A stretch of 64,000 nt of DNA from Candidatus Ancaeobacter aquaticus (lineage in GTDB: Bacteria; Auribacterota; Ancaeobacteria; Ancaeobacterales; Ancaeobacteraceae), in contig JAVCCP010000007.1 in assembly GCA_030765405.1 (NCBI GenBank), positions 1 to 64,000 on the forward strand, read 5' to 3'. Below are positions 55,190 to 62,584 of the stretch, in pieces. A program made the position numbers and the translations under genes. The notes under the pieces are model-generated. The model did no database searches. It saw nothing but the letters and a program-made list of their open reading frames with translations, and was not told the DNA's origin. Each line of letters opens with the position of its first letter. Positions within the stretch are counted from its first letter, which is position 1.

Positions 55190-56227
55190 ATGAATTCTAG
55201 ATGTGTTATGAAAATGATAATCGGTTCGGCAATATTTGGTTTGGTTTTTTCAGTATTATTCCATCTGCTTGCGCTGGACAGTTTTACAGAATATGATATA
55301 GATAAAGAACTGAGTAAGTTTAAGGGCCAAATAACTTATACCGTGCCGGATGTGCTCGATCAGTATTATTTAAAGTATAAATCAAGTGATTTACACGCGT
55401 CCGAAGATGTCAAAATATATATTAACGATAGACTTGTTGAAAATCTGCGTTCAAAAACTGGTAATGGTGTACTCGATTTGAGGGTCCTGCTCCCTGTTGG
55501 AATGGTAAAACCAGGTGTTAATCGCGTGCGGGTATTGAAAAATAACAAGGAAGAGTATGCTGCAGTTGATAGGCTGACATTAAAGAATTCTCGGCGTAAA
55601 GCTGTTCAAAGCAACCTGTTTATATTATTTAAATTATCACCTCTCATTCCTAGAAATATTGAGAGTATCTTACAAGGGAGTTTGTGGGGTTGGTTAATCG
55701 GGTTTCTGGTACTGATGTTAGCGAGTGTGTTTTCCCTTAAAGTACTCTCTTACAGCGGGCTTCCTAAAGAAAAACTTATTTCAATTGATTTATGGACATA
55801 TGTTTTTCCTATAGTAGTTTTATCTAGTCTTTTTATTAGCTCTTTTTTTACTAAGTATTATCTTGTGCTCACGAGTCAGTTTTTCTGGTTTATCGTTATC
55901 TTTTTTAGCGTGCTGTCGAAAATTGTCATATATATTTTGACTGCATATAGAAAAGCGTTTGTGAGCGGGGTTGTATTAATTTGCAAGAAAGTTGTGCATA
56001 ATCCGGTTAATGCGATGATTATTATTGGTCTTATTTTGATACTTTTGATACCCCTCCCGAGTCTTATTTATCCGTATTTTCCCATAACTGATTCGCATCT
56101 TCTTGCTGCACGCGATGCTGAAATATTTGCTAATATTGCCTATGTTTTGCTTCTTATCGGTGCAATACTGAAGTTTATTAAGGATTATAGAAAGTTTAAG
56201 AAGGAAAAAACTATAACGGATAAGTGA
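55190..56227 (+). CDS. Membrane protein with outer beta-domain (paralogue of the minus-strand protein)
   Basis: The 345-residue protein has an anchor at residues 8-27, a beta-rich outer segment (TVPDVLDQYYLKYK, LPVGMVKPGVNRVRVL, LTLKNSRRKAV) and about five spans. Its outer segment aligns by eye with that of the protein at 53873-54811 (TLPYKEPYYLK, IPKEAVIDGENTLTL). I chose ATG 55190 with GAGGTG at 55181-55186; an in-frame GTG at 55184 lies inside that site. It overlaps the following GT2 gene by 4 bases. It may present or bind an outer glycan, which is inference. Confidence 0.72.
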   Translation: MNSRCVMKMIIGSAIFGLVFSVLFHLLALDSFTEYDIDKELSKFKGQITYTVPDVLDQYYLKYKSSDLHASEDVKIYINDRLVENLRSKTGNGVLDLRVLLPVGMVKPGVNRVRVLKNNKEEYAAVDRLTLKNSRRKAVQSNLFILFKLSPLIPRNIESILQGSLWGWLIGFLVLMLASVFSLKVLSYSGLPKEKLISIDLWTYVFPIVVLSSLFISSFFTKYYLVLTSQFFWFIVIFFSVLSKIVIYILTAYRKAFVSGVVLICKKVVHNPVNAMIIIGLILILLIPLPSLIYPYFPITDSHLLAARDAEIFANIAYVLLLIGAILKFIKDYRKFKKEKTITDK

Positions 56228-57249
56228 TAAGCGTAATGGATTATCCTTCAATATCGATTGTTATTCCTACATTCAACTCAGGTAGAGTGCTCAAACTGTG
56301 TCTTGATTCTATCGTCTCTCAGGACTATCCAAAAGATATGGTTCAAGTTATCATTGCAGATGCTGGGTCAACTGATGATACGGTTGCTATTGCCAGGGGG
56401 TTTACAGAAACTATTGTACCAAATCCTCTCAAAACAGGTGAGGCCGGAAAAGCCGCCGGATACAAACACGCAAAAAATGACATTATTGCATTTGTCGATT
56501 CTGACAATATTCTTCCTTCACCTGATTGGCTAAGGAAGATGACTGAACCCTACGCTGACGGTGATATTACCGGTACCGAACCCATAGAATATACATATAG
56601 AAGGACTGATGGGGCGATAACCCGTTATTCTGCATTAATGGGTATGAATGACCCTCTTTGTCTTTTTCTCGGCAATTATGACCGTTTAAACCTTATTACG
56701 GGTAAATGGACCGAAGTGCCCTTGCATGAAACGGATATGGGTTCCTATATAAAGATTTCTTTTTTTAATGAAAAGAAGTTTCCCACTATTGGTGCAAATG
56801 GTTTCATGGTTCGTAAATCTGCTCTAGATACATGCGGGATAACCGATTATCTGTTTGATATAGATGTTATTTATGAGCTCTACACACAAGGGTTTAAAAC
56901 ATTTGCCAAGGTTAAAACCGGTATCATCCATCTTTTCTGCGGGGATATAAAGACATTTATTAGAAAGCAAAAACGTAGGGTGAAAGATTACCTGTACTAC
57001 GCGAAACTGGGTGTGAGAAAATATCCATGGAACAGTGTCAGTTATCTACGGCTCGCGAAATTTATTATTTATACAGTTCTTATTAGTCCTGTTGTGATCC
57101 AAGCATGTATCGGATATTCAAGAAAACATGACCCAGCATGGTTTTTACATCCACTTTTTTGCATATTGACCTTGTGGTATTATGGTACAACAAAAATAAC
57201 AAGTCTGTTTCAAGTTAAAGAGATGGATAGAAAAAATTGGAGCCAGTAA
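56224..57249 (+). CDS. GT2-family glycosyltransferase with C-terminal membrane segments
   Basis: The 341-residue protein has SISIVIPTFNSGRVL, IADAGSTDDT, AFVDSDNILPSPDW (metal site) and GANGFMVRKSAL, all GT2 traits. One or two hydrophobic segments lie near residues 280-325. The start may be GTG 56224, which overlaps the previous stop (GTGA), or ATG 56236 four codons later. It probably acts at the inner face of the membrane on a lipid-linked substrate. Confidence 0.88.
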   Translation: MISVMDYPSISIVIPTFNSGRVLKLCLDSIVSQDYPKDMVQVIIADAGSTDDTVAIARGFTETIVPNPLKTGEAGKAAGYKHAKNDIIAFVDSDNILPSPDWLRKMTEPYADGDITGTEPIEYTYRRTDGAITRYSALMGMNDPLCLFLGNYDRLNLITGKWTEVPLHETDMGSYIKISFFNEKKFPTIGANGFMVRKSALDTCGITDYLFDIDVIYELYTQGFKTFAKVKTGIIHLFCGDIKTFIRKQKRRVKDYLYYAKLGVRKYPWNSVSYLRLAKFIIYTVLISPVVIQACIGYSRKHDPAWFLHPLFCILTLWYYGTTKITSLFQVKEMDRKNWSQ

Positions 57250-57262
57250 ATAATAAAGACAC

Positions 57263-57290
57263 CAGACAAGAGACCACAGACCACAGACAA
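57263..57290 (-). repeat. Heptanucleotide repeat (TGGTCTG-type), copy 2
   Basis: Four tandem 7-base units on the plus strand read CAGACAA, GAGACCA, CAGACCA, CAGACAA. Their complement matches the repeat at 46243-46274. The array fills most of the 49-base gap before the transporter gene, with the ATG eight bases beyond it. Confidence 0.7.
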
Positions 57291-57298
57291 AAAAACAG

Positions 57299-58876
57299 AT
57301 GGATAAAAAAGAAATAAAACATCATCATACCAGAGAGTTCTGGTCTACGCGTATCGGGCTTATCCTTGCTATGGCAGGTAATGCCGTAGGTCTTGGGAAC
57401 TTTTTGCGTTTTCCCGTTAAAGCCGCGCAAAATGGCGGTGGCGCATTCATGATACCTTATTTTATAGCCTTTCTCCTTTTGGGGATACCCCTTATATGGA
57501 TCGAATGGAGTATGGGGCGGTTCGGCGGACGATATCAACATGGAACGACACCGGGCATATTTTACCGTATGTGGCATAACAGGTTTATAAAATATGTTGG
57601 TGTGCTTGGCATAGTCATGCCGATATTGATTTGTATTTACTATAATTATATTGAGTCGTGGACACTATCATACAGTATATTTTCATTGTTCAATAAATTC
57701 CAAGGGGTTGAAACCCGTGAAGCTATGGGATCGTTTCTATCAAGTTATCAGGGTAAATTTCCCAGCACCCATTTTTCAAGTATTTGGACTGCATACATCT
57801 TTTTTATCATTACTATTATTATCAATGTGCATATCTTGCGAAAAGGTGTCGTGAAAGGTATTGAAACATGCGCAAAGTTTGCTTTGCCGATACTTTTTTT
57901 CTTTGCGATCGTTTTAGTGGTGAGAGTTTTTACTCTTGGAACCCCAGATCCAGCATTCCCTGAAAGGAGTGTGTGGAGTGGTTTTAATTTTTTGTGGAAC
58001 CCGGACTTTAGCAGGCTGAAAGATAGTTCCTGCTGGATTGCTGCTGCGGGACAAATATTTTTCACTTTGAGTATCGGTTTTGGTGCTATTCAGACATATG
58101 CGAGTTATCTCAGAGAAAAAGACGATATCGCTCTTTCAGGTTTATCGTCAGGGACACTTAATGAATTTACCGAAGTTATTATCGGGGGGTCTATTGCTAT
58201 ACCTGTTGCGGTAGCTTTTTTTGGTGTAAGTGAAACACAGGCTATAGCAAGTAGCGGATCATTTGATCTAGGGTTTCAGGCGATGCCGCTCATATTTCAG
58301 AAGTTGTATTTAGGAAACATATTTGGCTTTTTATGGTTTTTCCTGCTTTTTCTCGCTGGTATTACCTCATCTATTGCATTATCACAACCTGCAGTAGCAT
58401 TTCTGCAGGATGAATTAAAAATTCCTCTACGTAAAGCCGCAAATTGTGTCGGTGCGGTGCTTTTTATAGGGGGTAGCATGGTGGTATTTTTCCTGAAATA
58501 TGGTTTTCTTGACGAACTTGATTTTTGGGCAGGAACTATTGGTCTCGTTGCGTTTGCCTTCATTGAAACAATAATGTTTGCATGGATTTTCGGTATGGAG
58601 AGAGGGTGGCACGAAATAAACCTTGGCGCAGATATTAAAGTGCATAAGATTTTCTACTACATAATTAAATATGTAACGCCGTTATTTTTACTCATTCTCT
58701 TAGTAGCCTGGTTTTGTCAGTCAGGAATTGATGTTCTTCTTATGAAGAATGTGCCTGCAGAAAATGTTCCGTATCTGTGGTTAGCACGGTTTTTGATAAT
58801 TGCACTTGTTATGGTTGGATTTGTTTTAATTAAAGTGGCATGGAAACTGCATAAAGCGGCAGGGAGACTCGAATGA
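57299..58876 (+). CDS. Sodium-dependent transporter, NSS/SNF family (MetP-like large subunit)
   Basis: The 525-residue protein has the NSS first-helix sodium and substrate motif NAVGLGNFLRFP, followed by NGGGAFMIPYF and IWIEWSMGRFGG. About twelve spans follow, with FFTLSIGFGAIQTY near residue 255. NSS proteins import amino acids or similar compounds driven by sodium. A small one-span protein overlaps its end, as in the two-subunit MetPS methionine/alanine importer of Corynebacterium; this supports a MetP-like role, but the substrate is unproven. No Shine-Dalgarno site precedes the ATG, since a heptanucleotide repeat and an A-run occupy that place. Confidence 0.93.
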   Translation: MDKKEIKHHHTREFWSTRIGLILAMAGNAVGLGNFLRFPVKAAQNGGGAFMIPYFIAFLLLGIPLIWIEWSMGRFGGRYQHGTTPGIFYRMWHNRFIKYVGVLGIVMPILICIYYNYIESWTLSYSIFSLFNKFQGVETREAMGSFLSSYQGKFPSTHFSSIWTAYIFFIITIIINVHILRKGVVKGIETCAKFALPILFFFAIVLVVRVFTLGTPDPAFPERSVWSGFNFLWNPDFSRLKDSSCWIAAAGQIFFTLSIGFGAIQTYASYLREKDDIALSGLSSGTLNEFTEVIIGGSIAIPVAVAFFGVSETQAIASSGSFDLGFQAMPLIFQKLYLGNIFGFLWFFLLFLAGITSSIALSQPAVAFLQDELKIPLRKAANCVGAVLFIGGSMVVFFLKYGFLDELDFWAGTIGLVAFAFIETIMFAWIFGMERGWHEINLGADIKVHKIFYYIIKYVTPLFLLILLVAWFCQSGIDVLLMKNVPAENVPYLWLARFLIIALVMVGFVLIKVAWKLHKAAGRLE

Positions 58877-59064
58877 CAACTTCTGGAATAATCTTTATGG
58901 TGTCGGCCTGGATATTAATAATCGGACTAGGTATTTTTTGTATAATAGAGCTTTTTAGAGCACAAGAAGACGAAGAGAAAGCACCAGAAATTGAAAAGGA
59001 AAAAGAAATAATTGCATCTCTCGAACAAGCTGCGGAAGAAAAACAACCTCATAGTGAAGATTAG
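58873..59064 (+). CDS. Small one-span subunit of NSS transporter (MetS-like)
   Basis: The 63-residue protein has one membrane span (about residues 5-27) and a charged, Glu/Lys-rich tail predicted to be helical. It overlaps the transporter gene by four bases (ATGA), as MetS-type small subunits do. Those subunits are needed for activity of the large one. Its stop lies four bases from the end of the convergent galT. Confidence 0.82.
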   Translation: MTTSGIIFMVSAWILIIGLGIFCIIELFRAQEDEEKAPEIEKEKEIIASLEQAAEEKQPHSED

Positions 59065-59068
59065 GTGG

Positions 59069-60073
59069 TTAATCTGGTATCTTTACTGATCGTAAAAACG
59101 CAGCATTTTCTTCTGGTAGAGATACATTAATAAACATACCCGTACCTAACTCAAAACCTGCCATTTTTGTCAGCCGCGGGACTATGTCAATATACCAGTG
59201 GAAGTATTTACTGTTACATCCGCCAACCGGTACAGTCCTGATTATATAGTTGTAATCGGGATCATCTAATCCAAAATGTAATTTACTTATAATGATTTTC
59301 ATTATTTTTGCAAGATCAGATATTTCATTTTGGGAAATATCCCCAAATGACGCAGCGTGCCGTTTCGGAATTACCCATATATTAAAAGGACTGTAAGCCG
59401 CGTAGGGGACAAGGGCGGTAAAATGTTCACTATCATGAATGACGCGATCTGAAAGTTTTAATTCTTCATCACGTATAGTACAAAATACACATTGCCCGTG
59501 ACTATCATAATACTGCATTGCTTCTTCTATTCGTTGTCTGACATGTGAAGGGACAACCGGTAACGCGACAATCTGTGTGTGTGGATGCTCTAAAGAAGTT
59601 CCTGCATTTTTCCCATGATTTTTAAAAATAATAACATGCTCGGTACGGGGATCCTGTGAAACTTCTTTAAATCTCCTTACATAAGCACTGAAAAGGTTAT
59701 TCATGTCAGTTGAAGTAAGTGTGGGGATATAACCATTATGGCGCGGACTGTCTATAATGACATCGTGATGACCAACACCGTTTGCTTTTGACATAATACC
59801 GTTTAGTTTCCATACATCTTTATTCCCAACATCTGTAAGTGCAGCAAATTTATTTGGTGTTACACGCACACTCCATGATGGAGCATTATCAGGGATTCTG
59901 AATAGTTCCGGTGGCGTTAAAGTTTCGTTTCCCGTACAGAAAGGGCAGGAGTCAATATGTGAAGGAACATCTTTTTTAACTTTTTTATTTTTAAAGTCTT
60001 CCGGTCTCTTAGCACGTTCTGTAGAAATAATGACCCATTCACGCGTGGCAACATTCTGTCGTAATTCAGGCAT
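59069..60073 (-). CDS. galT: Galactose-1-phosphate uridylyltransferase
   Basis: The 334-residue protein has the GalT start LRQNVATREWVIIS, a CPFC zinc pair followed by GNE, and the active-site HPHTQIVALP with the nucleotidylated histidine (HPHxQ type). Later blocks are CVFCTI and FNIWVIPKRHAASF. It exchanges UMP between UDP-glucose and galactose 1-phosphate, feeding UDP-galactose. I chose ATG 60073 since GGAG lies six bases before it; ATG 60085 is four codons upstream. No galK or galE is beside it. It may supply galactose for the glycans of the neighbouring locus. Confidence 0.93.
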   Translation of the reverse strand: MPELRQNVATREWVIISTERAKRPEDFKNKKVKKDVPSHIDSCPFCTGNETLTPPELFRIPDNAPSWSVRVTPNKFAALTDVGNKDVWKLNGIMSKANGVGHHDVIIDSPRHNGYIPTLTSTDMNNLFSAYVRRFKEVSQDPRTEHVIIFKNHGKNAGTSLEHPHTQIVALPVVPSHVRQRIEEAMQYYDSHGQCVFCTIRDEELKLSDRVIHDSEHFTALVPYAAYSPFNIWVIPKRHAASFGDISQNEISDLAKIMKIIISKLHFGLDDPDYNYIIRTVPVGGCNSKYFHWYIDIVPRLTKMAGFELGTGMFINVSLPEENAAFLRSVKIPD

Positions 60074-60110
60074 ATCTTTCTCCATTTGTATATACCGTAT
60101 CACTATAATA

Positions 60111-60134
60111 CTTACTTCTACAAGTAGGTGTAAG
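60111..60134. promoter_or_regulatory. Imperfect inverted repeat in the galT promoter region, candidate operator
   Basis: CTTAC-TT-CTAC-AA-GTAG-GT-GTAAG is symmetric at nine of eleven half-site positions. It lies 38 bases before the galT start and, read on the minus strand, between a -35-like CTTACA and a -10-like TATTAT 18 bases apart. This position suits repression by a dimeric regulator. Support is sequence symmetry only. Confidence 0.4.
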
Positions 60135-60150
60135 TGTTTACCAATTTCAC

Positions 60151-60180
60151 TTGACGTTCTACTTCCTGCCAATGTACAAT
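60151..60180 (+). promoter_or_regulatory. Sigma-70-type promoter for the secreted-protein genes
   Basis: TTGACG (60151-60156) and TACAAT (60175-60180) are 18 bases apart; both are five-of-six matches to consensus. They are followed by AAGGAAG at 60190-60196 and an ATG at 60207, a coherent promoter, ribosome site and gene arrangement. Confidence 0.6.
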
Positions 60181-60206
60181 CTAGCGTACAAGGAAGACTT
60201 TAATAT

Positions 60207-60458
60207 ATGAAAAAATGCGTTATATCTTTTATTATTGCTTTAGTAATCATTGCGAGCGGTTTTATGTCTTATGTTTTCGCTAATGAAACAGCATCTTCTT
60301 CAGGGATTCGCAAATTTAACAGAAGCGCAAACACTAAGCATGCAGAACGTAAAAGACAGATCCATAAAAGAAAAAAATTCGAGAGTAAGAAAAAAAAGAG
60401 ACTTATAAAACAAAAAAGGCGAGATAATCTTCATAAAAGAAAGAGATTTGGTTTTTAA
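60207..60458 (+). CDS. Small, highly basic exported protein
   Basis: The 83-residue protein has a signal peptide (residues 1-25, ending SYVFA-NE). The mature part of about 58 residues is extremely rich in Lys, Arg and His (KKKKRLIKQKRR-like runs) with few acidic residues. No known family is recognisable. Possible roles include binding anionic polymers such as nucleic acid or acidic glycan at the surface, but nothing proves it. It has its own good promoter and is followed 29 bases later by another exported protein. Confidence 0.7.
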   Translation: MKKCVISFIIALVIIASGFMSYVFANETASSSGIRKFNRSANTKHAERKRQIHKRKKFESKKKKRLIKQKRRDNLHKRKRFGF

Positions 60459-60487
60459 TCAATGGTGTGAGCAGCAAAGGAGGATTG

Positions 60488-61387
60488 ATGAAGAAGGTTC
60501 ATATATGTGTATGTGTTCTAGTGTGTGCTGTTGTTATTGCGGTATTTTCTTCACCGGTAAATGCGCAGAATACACATTATAAAAAGAACGAAATCAGTGA
60601 TATGATTCAAGGCGCGATCGCAAGTGCTGAAATGGCATCCCGGGAAGTCTCAGAGGGAAGTCTTCGGCTTGCAGGTACGAGCATTAATATATTGGAAAAA
60701 GATGTGCGTCTTTTAGGGAAAAGCTTACCACTTGAAAAAGTGTATTCCTTGTTACAAGATGCGGAGGTGTTTATAGGAAAAAATGCGATGGCCCATGCTA
60801 ATAATTCCTTAGATGACGCGCTTCGTGAAGTAAATAAGATGAAGGGATATAGTAGCGATACAATGGAAAAATTGAGGGCATATATTAATCAGGCGCAACA
60901 GGATATAGCTAAAGGTTCTAGTGAAACAGCAAAAAAATCGATTTCAGCTGCAAAGGATCTCATTAATAATACCGGGACACATGTTAATTATCAGAAAACT
61001 CAAGAACATATTGTGAAGGCAAAAAGAGCTGTTGTCGATGGATCAGCGGATGTTGCTTTAGCTGAAATCGCAAATATCCATAAGGGACTTGATGGACTAT
61101 ATAATAATATTGAAGCGTCAAAGATACGAATCGGTCTTCAGAATGCCATTTATTATGTGCAAAAAGGCGCGGTAATACCTGCACAAAGCGAACTTAAGAT
61201 AGTATTAAACGGTCTCTTTAATATAAGTTCAAAGGCGGGAGATAATGGCGCGGGAGCGTTAGACAGTGTTACGGAAGCCGTTAAGAATGTCAGCACCGAT
61301 ATAACAAGCGGTGTCTCTAAGACCAAGGATGAGTCTGTAGAAAAGTTGAACAATGCCTTCATTAACGTTGAAGCGTTTTTGGATTAA
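60488..61387 (+). CDS. Exported all-helical protein of unknown function
   Basis: The 299-residue protein has a signal peptide ending near VNA-QN (residue 26). The rest is predicted helical with repeated Ala/Lys/Glu-rich helices (SAEMASREVSEGSL, AYINQAQQDIAKGS, AKKSISAAKDLIN), giving a look of tandem helical hairpins. I chose ATG 60488 because AAAGGAGG at 60476-60483 precedes it; an in-frame GTG at 60467 does not have such a site. I do not recognise the family with confidence. It could be a periplasmic stress or scaffolding protein. Confidence 0.78.
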   Translation: MKKVHICVCVLVCAVVIAVFSSPVNAQNTHYKKNEISDMIQGAIASAEMASREVSEGSLRLAGTSINILEKDVRLLGKSLPLEKVYSLLQDAEVFIGKNAMAHANNSLDDALREVNKMKGYSSDTMEKLRAYINQAQQDIAKGSSETAKKSISAAKDLINNTGTHVNYQKTQEHIVKAKRAVVDGSADVALAEIANIHKGLDGLYNNIEASKIRIGLQNAIYYVQKGAVIPAQSELKIVLNGLFNISSKAGDNGAGALDSVTEAVKNVSTDITSGVSKTKDESVEKLNNAFINVEAFLD

Positions 61388-61408
61388 ATGATATAAGCAG
61401 ACAGGTAT

Positions 61409-61466
61409 GGAGTAAAAGATCAATTGTGTATAAGCAATTATAGTTTGATCTTTTCTCCATTTTTTT
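61409..61466 (+). terminator. Intrinsic terminator
   Basis: AAAAGATCAA (61414-61423) pairs perfectly with TTGATCTTTT (61445-61454), and GGAG extends the stem to TCC past a small bulge. The loop holds a second short stem. A run of seven T residues (61460-61466) follows. It lies between the exported helical protein and the aminopeptidase gene. Confidence 0.78.
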
Positions 61467-61480
61467 ACAGTAGGAGGGAT

Positions 61481-62584
61481 ATGAAAAAGATATCGTTATG
61501 CAGTCTTTCGCCATATGAAAAAATGGCATATGTCTTATGCGATTATTCTGCTAAAATCAAGCCGAAAGAAACAGTGCTTTTATCGGGATCGATACAGGCA
61601 GAACCGCTACTGAGTGCATTGTATAAAAGGGTGTTAGAGCATGGGGCATATCCTCTTGTGCGTATGACCATTCCTGAGGCGGAACATATGTTTTATACTC
61701 ATGCAAATGATGATCAGCTCAAGCATGTAAGTGATATAGCTCTTTATGAAGCTAAGCACATAGATGCTGCGATATATGTGCAGAGTGAATCAAACACTAA
61801 ATGTCTTTCAGAAATTGATCCAGCAAAGATAGCTCTTACCCGACAGATGCGTAAACACATAAGCGATATAATAATGAAAAGAGTGCGCTGGACACTAACA
61901 CTTTTTCCCACATCAGCCTATGCTCAAGATGCGGGTATGTCACGAATTGATTTCGAGCAGTTTGTCATGAAAGCACTTTTTGCGGATAAGCCTGACCCTG
62001 TTGGTGAGTGGCGAGCATTGTCGAAAAGGCAAGACCGAATAATTAAAGGATTGGCAAAGGCGCGTGAAGTAAGAATTCTGGCAAAAGATACCGATCTTGT
62101 TCTATCTGTAGCAGGGCGAAAGTTTATTAATAGCAACGGTCACAGAAATATGCCATGTGGCGAGGTGTTTACCGGACCGGTTGAAACTTCTGCTAACGGG
62201 TATATCCATTTTACGTATCCGGTGTGTTTATCAGGAAATGAGATAAAAGATGTGTTTTTGCGTTTTAAGAATGGAAAAGTAATAGAAGCGCGTGCAGGCT
62301 CTAATGAAAACTTTCTCAAGAAAATGATTGATATTGATCCTGGTGCTAAACGTATAGGTGAATTAGGGATAGGGACAAATTATGGTATTGATCGATTTAT
62401 AAAAAACATATTATTTGATGAAAAGATCGGGGGAAGTATACATCTTGCCCTTGGAAAATCGTACACAGAAACAGGCGGAAAGAATAAATCTGCTCTGCAT
62501 TGGGATATGATCAAGGATTTACGTGACGGTGGAGAATTTCATGTTGATGGGCGCGTTTTTCAGAAAAACGGTAAGTTTGTATGA
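61481..62584 (+). CDS. M29-type (thermophilic metalloprotease) aminopeptidase
   Basis: The 367-residue protein has the family layout: ETVLLSGSIQAEPL near the start, HGAYPLVRM, then LFPTSAYAQDAGMS. The metal-site blocks are NMPCGEVFTGPVE, IGELGIGTNYGID and HLALGKSYTETGG with HWDMIKDLRDGG. These residues bind a two-metal centre in M29 enzymes, which trim N-terminal amino acids from peptides. I chose ATG 61481 with TAGGAGGG just before it; an earlier GTG lies in the terminator stem. Its stop overlaps the next gene as ATGA. Confidence 0.9.
   Translation: MKKISLCSLSPYEKMAYVLCDYSAKIKPKETVLLSGSIQAEPLLSALYKRVLEHGAYPLVRMTIPEAEHMFYTHANDDQLKHVSDIALYEAKHIDAAIYVQSESNTKCLSEIDPAKIALTRQMRKHISDIIMKRVRWTLTLFPTSAYAQDAGMSRIDFEQFVMKALFADKPDPVGEWRALSKRQDRIIKGLAKAREVRILAKDTDLVLSVAGRKFINSNGHRNMPCGEVFTGPVETSANGYIHFTYPVCLSGNEIKDVFLRFKNGKVIEARAGSNENFLKKMIDIDPGAKRIGELGIGTNYGIDRFIKNILFDEKIGGSIHLALGKSYTETGGKNKSALHWDMIKDLRDGGEFHVDGRVFQKNGKFV

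Noticed and set aside
57215-57577. 120-codon open frame on the minus strand
   Set aside because: It is antisense to the NSS transporter start and contains the heptanucleotide repeat; no protein family is visible.
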